Source of the DNA: Sphingobacterium sp.
GTDB taxonomy: Bacteria; Bacteroidota; Bacteroidia; Sphingobacteriales; Sphingobacteriaceae
Reading direction: 5' to 3'
Assembly (NCBI GenBank): GCA_029239355.1
Contig: JAQZAZ010000003.1
Location: forward strand, 1-64,000
DNA: 64,000 nt
Each line of letters begins with the position of its first letter. The first letter of the stretch is position 1. Shown here piece by piece: positions 8,497 to 17,548 of the stretch. The notes under the pieces were generated by a model. That model did not search any database. It saw only the letters and a list, made by a program, of their open reading frames with translations, and had not been told where the DNA came from. Made by a program: the position numbers and the translations under genes.

Positions 8497-9843
8497 ATGA
8501 AAAAATATATGCTACTCACCCACCTCCTTCTGCTGGGGCTTCTTTGCGGAGCCCAGCAAAAGGAGGTTGTCCCATCAACGGCCCATGTAGCATGGGCAGA
8601 GGCAGAAATAGGGGTGATCTTTCACTTTGATGTGGTCAATTATGTTCCGGAGTATAAATGGCAGCAGTGGGGGTCACATCCCCCTGCTTCGGTCTTTAAT
8701 CCAAGCAAGCTCAATACCGATCAATGGATCCTTGCAGCCAAGGCTGCCGGAGCTAAATATGCTGTTCTGGTTGCCAAACATTGTTCGGGATTCAGCTTAT
8801 GGCCGACCGAAGCTCATGAATATAACATCAGCAACTCGCCATGGAAAGGTGGGAAAGGAGACATAGTGAAGGATTTTATTCAATCTTGTCAGAAATATGG
8901 CATCAAACCAGGGATCTATGCCAGTGCATCTGCCAATGGCTATTTACATGTAGATAATCCGGGCAAGGTCCAACCCGGCGCCCCCCTAAATCAACAGGAA
9001 TACAACGAAGTGGTGAAGACACAGCTATCTGAATTGTGGTCAAATTATGGTAAACTGTTTGAAATCTGGTTTGACGGCGGGGTATTGCCCATAAAGGATG
9101 GTGGGCCGGACATTGCACCCTTGCTGAAGAAGCTACAGCCCGATGCTGTCGTTTTCCAAGGCCCCAGCAATGCCAAAAATCTGATCAGATGGATTGGCAA
9201 CGAGGAAGGAAGGACCCCATATCCAAACTGGAGCCGTTCAGATTTTGCAACCTCAGCCACGGGAACAATTGTAATCAATGGTCTAAACGGCAATCCGGAT
9301 GGCGCCATTTGGTGCCCCGGGGAAGCAGATTTCCCCATGCGAACAGGTTGGCAAGGCGGATGGTTCTGGAAAGAAAAGGGACAGAATTTATTGACAGTAG
9401 ACCAATTGGTCGACTCTTATTATACCAGTGTAGGTAGAAACTCCAATATGCTGCTCGGTATTGTGGTTGATACAAGTGGCCGGGTGCCGCAAGAAGATGT
9501 CCGGCGTCTGGAGGAATTTGGCCAGGCATTAACGGCCATCACATCACATCCACTGGCCTCTGTGGTTAACAAAGCTGAAAGACAAATCACGTTGAACCTC
9601 AAAAACAGCCAAGAAATAAACCAGGTTATCTTTGGTGAAATGATCAACCAGGGAGAACGGATACGCAAATACAGCATTGAAGCTTGGATAGACAATCACT
9701 GGATTGAAATTGCTGCAGGGGAATCTGTGGGGAATAAACGGATCCACAAGTTCAAAAAAATTAAAATACCTAAAATCCGTTTTAATGTCATTGAATCAAA
9801 AGGAATACCGCAGATCAAAAGCTTCTCTGTTTACAATATTTGA
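8497..9843 (+). CDS. GH29 alpha-L-fucosidase, secreted
   Basis: A 448-residue exo-glycosidase with a signal peptide (residues 1-19, ending LLCGAQ). The (beta/alpha)8 part carries the GH29 signature regions (AKYAVLVAKHCSGFSLWPTE, DIVKDFIQSCQKYGIKPGIY) and the nucleophile motif EIWFDGG, with Asp193 as the expected nucleophile. Residues about 350-448 form a beta-sandwich resembling F5/8-type modules. It should release alpha-linked L-fucose from glycans at the surface or in the periplasm. Translation is probably coupled to susD (one-base gap). The acid/base residue could not be assigned; it varies in this family. Confidence 0.9.
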   Translation: MKKYMLLTHLLLLGLLCGAQQKEVVPSTAHVAWAEAEIGVIFHFDVVNYVPEYKWQQWGSHPPASVFNPSKLNTDQWILAAKAAGAKYAVLVAKHCSGFSLWPTEAHEYNISNSPWKGGKGDIVKDFIQSCQKYGIKPGIYASASANGYLHVDNPGKVQPGAPLNQQEYNEVVKTQLSELWSNYGKLFEIWFDGGVLPIKDGGPDIAPLLKKLQPDAVVFQGPSNAKNLIRWIGNEEGRTPYPNWSRSDFATSATGTIVINGLNGNPDGAIWCPGEADFPMRTGWQGGWFWKEKGQNLLTVDQLVDSYYTSVGRNSNMLLGIVVDTSGRVPQEDVRRLEEFGQALTAITSHPLASVVNKAERQITLNLKNSQEINQVIFGEMINQGERIRKYSIEAWIDNHWIEIAAGESVGNKRIHKFKKIKIPKIRFNVIESKGIPQIKSFSVYNI

Positions 9844-10306
9844 CGGTCTTACTCCTTTCATGGCACACCTGACACTATAAAGAAAAAAGTAAAACAGTTT
9901 TAAAACGAGTATTTGCTTAACACATACCACAAAATAAAAGCGGGGTCTATACCCTGCTTTTATTTTTACAAAGAGCTTCAATCTTTACCGAATTTGCCTA
10001 TCGCTCAGACTAACTACCTCTCTTAATCCCTTTCGTCTCCACTTTACCTTTGTTTTTAGATACAATATCGATATCAAGGTTGTTTCCCCCGCTGCTGTGT
10101 CTGTTGTAGAGCTTTCTCCCAATTGGGCAAAGGAGTTACCAAGTACGCAAAAACTAAAAATCGAATAAATAAGCGCGAATAATAGATCACCGCTAGCGAA
10201 TACCAAACGGCCTAAATCAATTCGTTTCCTTGTCTTACTTTTATTACCAGATAATTAAAACATGCTCAAAAAAGGCATGTATGGTTTAACAAATAACTTA
10301 AAAACA
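9844..10306. other. Intergenic region after PUL1
   Basis: Holds a strong terminator at 9931-9967. The rest shows no convincing gene. A 73-codon minus-strand frame at 9985-10206 has a hydrophobic start, but it opens with TTG and has no recognisable body. Confidence 0.6.
9931..9967. terminator. Bidirectional terminator after the GH29 gene
   Basis: AAAATAAAAGC and GCTTTTATTTT flank a GGG/CCC pair around a TCTATA loop. A-runs and T-runs on both sides suit termination in both directions. It lies about 90 bp after the fucosidase stop and closes PUL1. Confidence 0.8.
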
Positions 10307-10645
10307 ATGAAAAAATTAGTAATGAGTTTGGTAGCCGTAGCTGCGCTATCAACTGCGGCCTTTGCCGGAACAGGTGCAAAAGCTCCTAAAGAAAATGCAA
10401 ATGTAAAAACAGCCACTTACAAGCTAGCTAAAAACAACGCCGGGGTTAAAGTCACTGAAGCGTCAAAGGAAAGCAAAAAAATGCTGACAAAATGTGTTTA
10501 CACGCTAAATGTTTACAATAGTAGCGGCCAAGTGATTGATACCTTCACTTCGCAAACCTATGTAGAAAATTCTTGTTCAGGATTCTTCAGCACTTGCAAA
10601 GCGGTTTATAGACATATGCTTGCTCATGGCGAACTAGGGATATAG
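10307..10645 (+). CDS. Small secreted protein with three cysteines, function unknown
   Basis: A 112-residue protein. Residues 1-20 are a Sec signal peptide (LVMSLVAVAALSTAAFAG). A Lys/Ala/Asn-rich linker follows (about 22-62), then a short C-terminal part with LTKCVYTLNVYNSSG and, near the end, NSCSGFFSTC, giving cysteines for at least one disulfide. I do not recognise a family. A terminator hairpin separates it from the GLPGLI gene, so it could be made in excess of the downstream products. The ATG at 10307 starts the signal peptide; 15 more codons are open upstream. It may be a substrate or partner of the next two genes, which is inference from position only. Confidence 0.6.
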   Translation: MKKLVMSLVAVAALSTAAFAGTGAKAPKENANVKTATYKLAKNNAGVKVTEASKESKKMLTKCVYTLNVYNSSGQVIDTFTSQTYVENSCSGFFSTCKAVYRHMLAHGELGI

Positions 10646-10687
10646 TCTGAGAATATATTTCATTCGAATTACAAATGCAAAAATTTA

Positions 10688-10711
10688 AGCGGGGCTCAGG
10701 CCTCGCTTTTT
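10688..10711 (+). terminator. Terminator/attenuator between the small protein and GLPGLI genes
   Basis: AGCGGGG and CCTCGCT form a 7-bp stem (one G-T pair) with a CTCAGG loop, followed by TTTTT. It ends 15 bp before the ATG at 10726, so transcription into the GLPGLI gene must read through it or start close by. It also argues against the in-frame start at 10675. Confidence 0.7.
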
Positions 10712-10725
10712 CAACTCCAACTATC

Positions 10726-11508
10726 ATGAACAAATACTTTTTATTCTTTCTATTGTCACTGGCCACAACGGTCTTCTCCTACGGACAAAAACTAAAGGCA
10801 GTGTACGAATACCTGCCATCGCCCATGGCTACTTTTCGGGAAGAGGTTTATTTTCAGAACGGTGTAAAAACGTCCGTTCGCGATTCGCTGGCACAGCCAA
10901 AGCCCCAGGCTACTGACAATGCTAATGATGACGAGCTGAGCGGTAGCATGTCGGTTACGCTAGATCTGGGCAAAGTCTACCGAAACATCATTATTCAAAA
11001 AAACAATGCAGCCCAACTGCTCGAAACCCGCTCGTTCAAAGGCAGCAACTACCTCGTTAGCGATGAGCTTCAGCCCCTCGTATGGAACACCAACTACAGC
11101 GATGTAGATACGCTGGGCAAGCATATATGCCACAAGGCTACTGCTACTTACCGTGGTACTACCCTAGTGGCCTACTATACCAACGATATTCCGGTACCTG
11201 CGGGGCCTTACAAATTTGGCGGTCTGCCCGGTCTTATTGTCATGCTATACAACGAAGGGGTCAACCCTCACTATTGGCTGCTTAAAGAAATTGAATACCC
11301 CTACACAGGTGAGATACCCGTTAACGAAAAATACATGAATGCGCTACCTAAGCTCAGCCTGGAGAGCTACATAAAAAAAGAAGATCTCGAAAACGAAGAG
11401 CGGATGCGCATGATGATGAGCAAAATGCCCCTGATAGAAGGTGTAACCGTGGAACGCAAAAAAGTTCGTGGCAGTGTTGAGCAAGTATATGAGTGGGAAA
11501 AAAATTAA
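10726..11508 (+). CDS. GLPGLI family protein
   Basis: A 260-residue exported protein with signal peptide (about 1-20, ending FSYGQ). It contains the family motif as FGGLPGLIVMLYNEG at about residues 163-177, preceded by the usual W-x-T-pattern strands (LVWNTNYSDVDTLGKHICHKATATY). The biochemical role of GLPGLI proteins is not established. They commonly sit beside TonB-receptor-like barrels, as here: the next gene starts inside this one, a 20-bp overlap suggesting coupled translation. The ATG at 10726 begins the signal peptide and follows the terminator. Confidence 0.9.
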   Translation: MNKYFLFFLLSLATTVFSYGQKLKAVYEYLPSPMATFREEVYFQNGVKTSVRDSLAQPKPQATDNANDDELSGSMSVTLDLGKVYRNIIIQKNNAAQLLETRSFKGSNYLVSDELQPLVWNTNYSDVDTLGKHICHKATATYRGTTLVAYYTNDIPVPAGPYKFGGLPGLIVMLYNEGVNPHYWLLKEIEYPYTGEIPVNEKYMNALPKLSLESYIKKEDLENEERMRMMMSKMPLIEGVTVERKKVRGSVEQVYEWEKN

Positions 11509-14182
11509 GCAGTTTGTAGGATGGCTTGGGCTATGTCTGTTGCCGGTATTTACACAGGCACAGGTAGCTATACATGGACGGGTTAGCGTCAAAGGGGAAG
11601 CTTTGGCCGGTGTGCGCATAGATTTGCGTCTTGCCGCCGATTCCCAAATGCAGGCCTACACTTTTAGTGATACACAGGGGAATTATCGCTTGCAAACCAA
11701 GCATAGTGGAAAATTCGTTTTGCGTTTCAGATCGCTTGGCTTTGATCCGTTTAGTCTGACCATTGCTCCTACACAAGCAGACACCCTTATTGACGCGCAG
11801 ATGCAAGTCGGTGGCGTACAGCGGTTGCAAGAGGTAATTGTACACGCCAAGCAACCCTACAGAAAGGGACGAGATACAATCGAACTAGCAGTTAACTCTT
11901 TTTTGCAGGGCGATGAGCGCAACGTAGAGGATCTACTACGAAAAATTCCGGGGATCAACGTAGGTACCGATGGCAGCATCAAGATTGGTAACAAAGAAGT
12001 TGAAAAGGTAATGGTAGAAGGTGACGATTTCTTTGAAAAGGGCTACCGTCTACTTACACAAAATATGAGCGTGCAGCCGCTGGAAAAAATTCAGGTACTG
12101 CAGCGCTATTCCAACAACAAACAATTAAAAGGCATCGAAAACTCGGACAAAGTAGCCCTTAATCTGCAACTGAAAGCCGATAGCAAAAATCAGTGGCTGG
12201 GTTCTGTGGGGCTACAGGGCTCACCAATTGGTCCAAAATATTACCAAGCCAGCGTCAACCTCATGAATTTTGGCAAGCGCAACAAATATTACATGTTGGC
12301 CAGCGCCAACAACAATGGCTACGATGCCGTCAGCAGTATCAACCACCTTATCCAGTCCGGTTCGGCCAATGAGCCTGGGCAAATTGGCGTGAATGTAAGC
12401 ACACCTACCCTTATTGACAATACGCCTAACTTGCCGAACTTCGATTATCGACGCACAAATTTCAACAACGACAAACTCATCTCATTAAATACCATTTTAA
12501 ACCCTACAGCTGCATTTAAAATCAAGTGGTTGGGCTTTGCTAACCCCACAAAAAAATCGTTTTACCGCAATACCGTGCAGGAGTACAACCTCGAAGACAT
12601 TCAATTTACCACCACCGAAAACTATGACTTTGCCCGCAAAATCGACAATTATTTTACCAAACTGGAACTGCAGTACGAACCCAGCCCCCGCACCGCACTT
12701 AACTATACCGGTACGCTGGGGTCTTTGAACAGTAACGAAGTGGGCACGCTGCTTTTTAATACCATAGCCAGCTCAGAAACTACCAAAAACAAAGGTTATC
12801 TTACCAACCACAACTTAACGTACAGCTACAAGCTGTCGGAGAGAAAAGCACTGGTCAGCTCCATACGCTTCATCAGCCAGCAGTCGCCGGTTGATTACAG
12901 CATCAATCAATATTATTACCAAGACCTCTTCGGCACCAACTCAGTAAGTGAGGTACAACAGCATATAGACAACAATCTGCGCTACCTGGGGGCCACCACA
13001 CATTATGTTAGCAGACAACAAAACGGCAATTTTTTTGAACTTGGGCTAAGCTCAACCTATCAGCAGCAGCAGCTCAACAGCCAATTACGGCTATTGCCCG
13101 GCCCCGAAGCGGAGCATAAAATGGTCATGTATCCACCGGAATTCGCCAACGAAATGACCCTCCGTTTGTTTCAAACTCACCTTATTTCTAAATACACGGT
13201 AAAACACCGCACCTGGGAAGTTACTCCCCGGCTGCAAGTGGGCATGGCATACAGTGGGCTGATTAATTTTGAGGAACAAAAACGCAAAAACAACCTACAG
13301 CTCTCGCCCGGGCTATCGGCCAAATGGGCCATACATCACAAAGGACGGCTGGAAACTGATTTGTTTTTTCAACAGCAAAATGCCACACTTACCGAACTGA
13401 TACCCAACTATTACACCACCGGCGTGCGCAATTTTGTAAAAGGAATGGATGACTTAGCTACCTTGAACAGTTCGGGTGGAACACTCCTGTACACCTATGG
13501 CAATATGAGCGACCGTTTTTTTGCCAACCTCCATATCGGGCATCAGATTTTATTTGACTATATCGGAACGGAAAGCGACCTTAACCCCAATTTTAATCTT
13601 GTGCAACAGCGTCTACTCAAAAACAAAACCCTTCGCTTTTATAAAGGAGAACTGAATTATTATCTGAAACCTTTAAAAGGAAATATACGCTTGGATGTGG
13701 GTTTCAACACTTCTGACTACGAGACGTTGGTCAAGGGCTTAGGGCGCAGGCAAATCCGCACAAATAGATACGATTATGGGCTATCGTTCAGAAGTTCATG
13801 GAAATCCAGCTTCAATATATATACAGGTTATCTCCTGCAAACCAACAGCTACCGCACGGAAGGTATAACAAACACCTTGACAAATGGCCAAGCTTTCTTG
13901 AATCTCTTTTTGCGTTTTGGCGACAATCTGCAGATGAGCCTCAAGAATGAATCTTATCGATTTGGAACTATGCCCCAACAAAAGGCCCAAACTTATTATT
14001 TTTCGGATTTTTCAGTATTTTACGACCTCAAAAAATACAAAACCCGCTTTGACATAACGGCCAAAAACATTTTAAACACCCGCTCTTTCAGAAACGCTAT
14101 GCTCACAGACATCTCGCGCTCTACCACTGAATACCGGCTCTTGCCTCGGTACATCAGCTTTGGAATAGACTATAATTTTTAA
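11489..14182 (+). CDS. TonB-dependent-receptor-like outer membrane barrel, GLPGLI partner
   Basis: An 897-residue outer-membrane protein. It has a signal peptide (ending FTQAQ), a carboxypeptidase-like regulatory domain (about 27-110, VAIHGRVSVKGEALAGVRID), a plug-like part (NVEDLLRKIPGINVGTDGSI, LKGIENSDKVALNLQLK) and a long barrel ending YISFGIDYNF. It lacks an STN domain and there is no SusD next to it, so it differs from the PUL transporters here. The ATG at 11489 is chosen; a GTG at 11468 is possible. Cargo is unknown. The tight link to GLPGLI suggests the two act on the same substrate, perhaps a peptide or protein. Confidence 0.85.
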   Translation: MSGKKIKQFVGWLGLCLLPVFTQAQVAIHGRVSVKGEALAGVRIDLRLAADSQMQAYTFSDTQGNYRLQTKHSGKFVLRFRSLGFDPFSLTIAPTQADTLIDAQMQVGGVQRLQEVIVHAKQPYRKGRDTIELAVNSFLQGDERNVEDLLRKIPGINVGTDGSIKIGNKEVEKVMVEGDDFFEKGYRLLTQNMSVQPLEKIQVLQRYSNNKQLKGIENSDKVALNLQLKADSKNQWLGSVGLQGSPIGPKYYQASVNLMNFGKRNKYYMLASANNNGYDAVSSINHLIQSGSANEPGQIGVNVSTPTLIDNTPNLPNFDYRRTNFNNDKLISLNTILNPTAAFKIKWLGFANPTKKSFYRNTVQEYNLEDIQFTTTENYDFARKIDNYFTKLELQYEPSPRTALNYTGTLGSLNSNEVGTLLFNTIASSETTKNKGYLTNHNLTYSYKLSERKALVSSIRFISQQSPVDYSINQYYYQDLFGTNSVSEVQQHIDNNLRYLGATTHYVSRQQNGNFFELGLSSTYQQQQLNSQLRLLPGPEAEHKMVMYPPEFANEMTLRLFQTHLISKYTVKHRTWEVTPRLQVGMAYSGLINFEEQKRKNNLQLSPGLSAKWAIHHKGRLETDLFFQQQNATLTELIPNYYTTGVRNFVKGMDDLATLNSSGGTLLYTYGNMSDRFFANLHIGHQILFDYIGTESDLNPNFNLVQQRLLKNKTLRFYKGELNYYLKPLKGNIRLDVGFNTSDYETLVKGLGRRQIRTNRYDYGLSFRSSWKSSFNIYTGYLLQTNSYRTEGITNTLTNGQAFLNLFLRFGDNLQMSLKNESYRFGTMPQQKAQTYYFSDFSVFYDLKKYKTRFDITAKNILNTRSFRNAMLTDISRSTTEYRLLPRYISFGIDYNF

Positions 14183-14234
14183 CTTGTTAATACAGCTCAA
14201 TCAATATTGCCGCTTTAATGCCATTTGTGCAATA

Positions 14235-14464
14235 AACATAAAAGCCACATCTCCCGAGGTGGCAACTAAACTAAACTTATGATTTACTAATGGTCAGGCT
14301 ATGAGCTAAATTGACTCACCACTAGTTTTGATTCTCGTCCTATTTATAGGTATTTATTGAGCCGGACACTTTCCAGCTATTGCCTCGCATACCAAAGCCA
14401 AAAGGTCAGTCTTGGTGAAGTTTTCGAACTTCATGGTTACCATAGCCACCATATAGTCGGCTGA
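14235..14464 (-). pseudogene. Second relic of the NTF2-like gene, frameshifted
   Basis: Read on the minus strand from about 14464 to 14340, it encodes SADYMVAMVTMKFENFTKTD followed by a valine-rich stretch, matching SADYMIAKIALNFDNFSMTD of the intact protein. One base is missing near 14381-14384. Restoring it gives the expected NSWKVSGSINTYK ending at a stop. Downstream it keeps a weak copy of the family's terminator hairpin (GCCACATCTC around 14247). About 41 codons remain. Confidence 0.85.
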
Positions 14465-14542
14465 CTCTTGATAATATTGGTCGATCAAATAAATTGGACT
14501 AAGTATAATAAAGAACCCAATCAGCGTGCCTAATATTTAATT

Positions 14543-14585
14543 AAAAAAGCAGCCACCAAATAATCATTGGTGGCTGCTTTTTTTT
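14543..14585. terminator. Strong bidirectional terminator
   Basis: AAAAAAGCAGCCACCAA and TTGGTGGCTGCTTTTTTT form a near-perfect 17-bp stem around TAATCA. It closes the minus-strand SusCDE/DUF4832 operon of PUL2 and shields it from plus-strand transcription. Confidence 0.9.
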
Positions 14586-14602
14586 ATTGCCATTGCTATT
14601 TT

Positions 14603-16171
14603 TTACTGTACTTGTACCTTCAATAGTTTTAACCATCCGTTAGCAGTAATATCTCCATTTACCGCAAGCCTAATCCCTGGCTGATTATCATTTGTTGTAT
14701 CAACAATGGCCACTGCCCAGGTATAATTTCCAGCTGGTACGCTGATGTTAGTTTTTAACTCGTAGGAGGCTGGCTTATTCTTAAGCCAGACTGAAGGCTC
14801 ACCATTATCATCTATAAAAACTTTTTTTACATTATTTTCTCCATCCAATAGCGCAAAAGCTACTTTATATTTATAGTTCCATTGCGGGATGTTGTTCGGA
14901 AAATAACCAAAGCCCATATTCCGCCAACGATGGTTAATTGTCGTTTCACTACCCGCATTCACTTTCTCCGGTAAATAAACCCGATCCGGATATAAACGAT
15001 AACCACCTTCCGAAATGAAGCGCTGACACAGGGTAAATGATTTGGTAAACCAGCTTTCAATTTCTCCGATCCGGAAATCCATCATGTTTACGCCTGCTTC
15101 CAAGGAGCTGTCAAACTCGCCCTGTCGAACATCTTCGGGATGGTCTTGTCGGTATTTACCACTTGGATCGGTCCAGTAACGATGTGTGCCCGTAGTAATC
15201 CAGCCGCCTTCCATAATAATCGGACGTTTAAAATTCCAGGCCTTGGCAAAATTCTTCTCCCAACTTTGATAATAATCGGTCATCCCAAAAGCGTCCTGAC
15301 GCAGGCTGTATCCTTTGTTAATCATCTTATTCAGCAACTTCTCCGAATTAGGATTGGGAGCTCCATTGCCCGCAGGATCCCCAACTACGCGATGGTAATT
15401 GATCAGCAAGGGTACTTTTGTAAAGTTCTTCGAATACACATCCGAAATCCAATCGACGACTTCTTCTTTAATGACCTCAATATTTTGACCGGAAGGATTA
15501 TTAGGATCTTCATAAATGACACTATGCCCCTCTCCCCACAAACCGAGTCCATAAGCATCTACAAAGGAGGTTTTATTTAAATCGTTAAAATCCTTTGCCA
15601 ATTCTTCGATCAGCTTGCTATAATATTTTCTAAAAATAGGATCTTGCAGCACCGGTGTTTTTCTATCCGGGAAAGAAGTATTGGCGACATAATACTTAGC
15701 TCCCGCATCAAACACAAACTGCGGTGTATTTGCCCCCTGGTCGCGACCGTCGACGACGATACGAAAGGCGATTGGCAATCCTTTATCTTGTGCTCCTTTG
15801 ATCATTTTATAGATCGCTGTGCTGGGATCTCTCCACGCATACACGCCATCTATAGGATTAAAGGTTCGCCAGCTGGTACGGATATAACAGGCTGAAGTAT
15901 AGTCAATCGCTTTGACCGTTTTACCTAAATCAGGCACGTAGAATTGGGTATCCCAATAAGAAGGAGTGCCCGAAGCTGAAGCATACATGACCCAGCCGTT
16001 CAAAGGGTTACGAAACATAGAACTCCTGTTGTAGCTCGGTTTCACCAAGGTGCCTGGTATAGCGCTTTCAATATCAGCGCCATCTTTCTTACATGAAACT
16101 GCTAGAAAGCAAAGCATGACAGTAAATGCTTTGAGACAGACTTTTTTATAGTTTATATTTTTCACTTTCAA
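14603..16171 (-). CDS. DUF4832 family lipoprotein, putative glycan-active enzyme
   Basis: A 522-residue lipoprotein (lipobox AVSC). Residues about 40-390 look like an alpha/beta barrel: SACYIRTSWRTFNPIDGVYAW, AFRIVVDGRDQGANTPQFVF, DAYGLGLWGEGHSV with Glu214, and RPIIMEGGW with Glu321. The last ~120 residues form the beta-sandwich DUF4832 region (RLYPDRVYLPEKV onward). The two glutamates, 107 residues apart, resemble an acid/base and nucleophile pair of retaining barrel hydrolases; this is inference. A close paralogue at 33798-35363 has both at the same spacing. Last gene of the susCDE operon; 38 bp after susE. Confidence 0.75.
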   Translation of the reverse strand: MKVKNINYKKVCLKAFTVMLCFLAVSCKKDGADIESAIPGTLVKPSYNRSSMFRNPLNGWVMYASASGTPSYWDTQFYVPDLGKTVKAIDYTSACYIRTSWRTFNPIDGVYAWRDPSTAIYKMIKGAQDKGLPIAFRIVVDGRDQGANTPQFVFDAGAKYYVANTSFPDRKTPVLQDPIFRKYYSKLIEELAKDFNDLNKTSFVDAYGLGLWGEGHSVIYEDPNNPSGQNIEVIKEEVVDWISDVYSKNFTKVPLLINYHRVVGDPAGNGAPNPNSEKLLNKMINKGYSLRQDAFGMTDYYQSWEKNFAKAWNFKRPIIMEGGWITTGTHRYWTDPSGKYRQDHPEDVRQGEFDSSLEAGVNMMDFRIGEIESWFTKSFTLCQRFISEGGYRLYPDRVYLPEKVNAGSETTINHRWRNMGFGYFPNNIPQWNYKYKVAFALLDGENNVKKVFIDDNGEPSVWLKNKPASYELKTNISVPAGNYTWAVAIVDTTNDNQPGIRLAVNGDITANGWLKLLKVQVQ

Positions 16172-16209
16172 AAATGTTAAAGTTAATTTATGCGCTTTTA
16201 TACGATTGC

Positions 16210-17424
16210 CTACCGTTTTAACGCCAGAATTGTCATGTTTCTTAAATCAAAAATCAGCACATTGGTCGTGGCCGGAATGGTGAAATAAGAATTGCGATTG
16301 GCGCTCGTATTGCCGCCCCCCATTTCAGTGACCTTTCCCAAGGTGAGCGTCAGGGTCTGGGCCACACCCGCAGAGGTGAGCGGAGCACTAAATGCGTAAG
16401 CCAGGTTTTTGTTGTTACTGTTATCCCCAGTCACGATAAACTTGGTAGTCCCTACTTTACCACCGGTATAGACCAAAACTTGCGGATCGGCCAAACTTAT
16501 CTGGCAATCCATTTTAACCGGAGTTCCCCAGCCATTAATACTTCCGTGCATCCATAAATCCATCACAGGGGTCGTATAAGGTTGATCTCCCGTCCAGGTC
16601 ACCGTCTTTGCTGCAAGTGCTTTGGCCGGTGAATAGATTGTTGCCGTGGCTTTCTGCATGTTGACTACGACGCGATATTCTCCAGCAGTTTCTATTTTCC
16701 AGGAGAACACACGCTCTCTCATCTTAATACCAACAGCATTCCCATCGTTTAACACAGAGCTTCCATCGGAGGTTACGACATAATTGGTCTCACCATTAAA
16801 TTCGACCGGAATTTCGAGTTCGCCCGGCTGTAGATTCAGTACATAAGCATACTGATCCAGATTTTCCAATGTTTTTGGCAGCTCTACCCTACTCGCTCCA
16901 ACGGCACTTCCGCTCAAGAACACTTTATCGGCATCAAAAACAACTGTCTTAATTGGGTTTACTGTAATTCTTACTGTCCGTACCTCGGGTGCCTCAAAAG
17001 TTGCACCGCCCTCCCATTGGGCAACGACCCTAAACTCCAGCGTAAAGCTCTTATTTGCCGGTATCCCCCATTTTTCGTTGGCCCAATTTTGCAATTGTTC
17101 GGAAGTAAAGCTTCTGCTAAACACATTATCGTCTTCATAGTTGAATATGGCTGTACCGGTGCCAAAATTATTACCCACCACATCCAACATCGTACTGTAG
17201 CTGACCAAATGATCATCTGACTGTGCCCTGGCGGGCTTCCAGTTAAATGTGACAATATTTTTGGTCAGATTGACCTCGTCCAGCGTAATGTTTTCTGACG
17301 AGGGCTGAAGCTCCATCGTTTCATTGACTTTGGGTATATCCTGAATTTCCTGTTTGCACGATACCTGGCACAGTACCATGCATAAGAAAAATAAAGCTTT
17401 GTATAAATAATTGATTATTTTCAT
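16210..17424 (-). CDS. SusE-like outer-membrane glycan-binding lipoprotein
   Basis: A 404-residue surface lipoprotein (lipobox CQVSC). The N-terminal SusE domain (about 35-150) starts with the typical ENITLDEVNLTKNIVTFNWK and includes FRVVAQWEGG. The C-terminal half has repeated beta-sandwich starch-binding-like units (DLWMHGSINGWG, then KFIVTGDNSNNKNLAYAF). Such proteins hold glycan at the surface for the SusCD complex. It is separated from susD by 124 bp containing stem-loops, so its expression may be set apart from susCD. Confidence 0.85.
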   Translation of the reverse strand: MKIINYLYKALFFLCMVLCQVSCKQEIQDIPKVNETMELQPSSENITLDEVNLTKNIVTFNWKPARAQSDDHLVSYSTMLDVVGNNFGTGTAIFNYEDDNVFSRSFTSEQLQNWANEKWGIPANKSFTLEFRVVAQWEGGATFEAPEVRTVRITVNPIKTVVFDADKVFLSGSAVGASRVELPKTLENLDQYAYVLNLQPGELEIPVEFNGETNYVVTSDGSSVLNDGNAVGIKMRERVFSWKIETAGEYRVVVNMQKATATIYSPAKALAAKTVTWTGDQPYTTPVMDLWMHGSINGWGTPVKMDCQISLADPQVLVYTGGKVGTTKFIVTGDNSNNKNLAYAFSAPLTSAGVAQTLTLTLGKVTEMGGGNTSANRNSYFTIPATTNVLIFDLRNMTILALKR

Positions 17425-17454
17425 TGGTTTATATTTTTACTAACATTTGGATAG

Positions 17455-17541
17455 TATAGTGCGCTTAACCGGCGCAACTGCTTTTTTGTCATCAGATGGG
17501 GAAGCTACCGAAAAATACGAATGCTATTCGGACAGCTTCCC
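17455..17541 (-). promoter_or_regulatory. Intra-operon stem-loops between susD and susE
   Basis: The main hairpin (17499-17541) pairs GGGAAGCT with AGCTTCCC and has an inner CCGAA/TTCGG stem. A second, smaller GCGC...GCGC hairpin lies just downstream on the transcript. There is no long T-run after the main stem, so an RNA-stabilising or attenuating element is more likely than a full terminator. Confidence 0.6.
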
Positions 17542-17548
17542 GCTACCG

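Larger units (their letters stand above)
14183..14602. other. Intergenic region with a gene relic
   Basis: Holds the frameshifted NTF2-like relic with its 3' flank (about 14235-14464) and a strong bidirectional terminator (14543-14585). No intact gene is seen. Confidence 0.8.

Noticed and set aside
9985..10206. Minus-strand frame of 73 codons with a hydrophobic start
   Set aside because: It opens with TTG, has no recognisable domain after the signal-like part, and lies between two plus-strand units with a terminator across its end.
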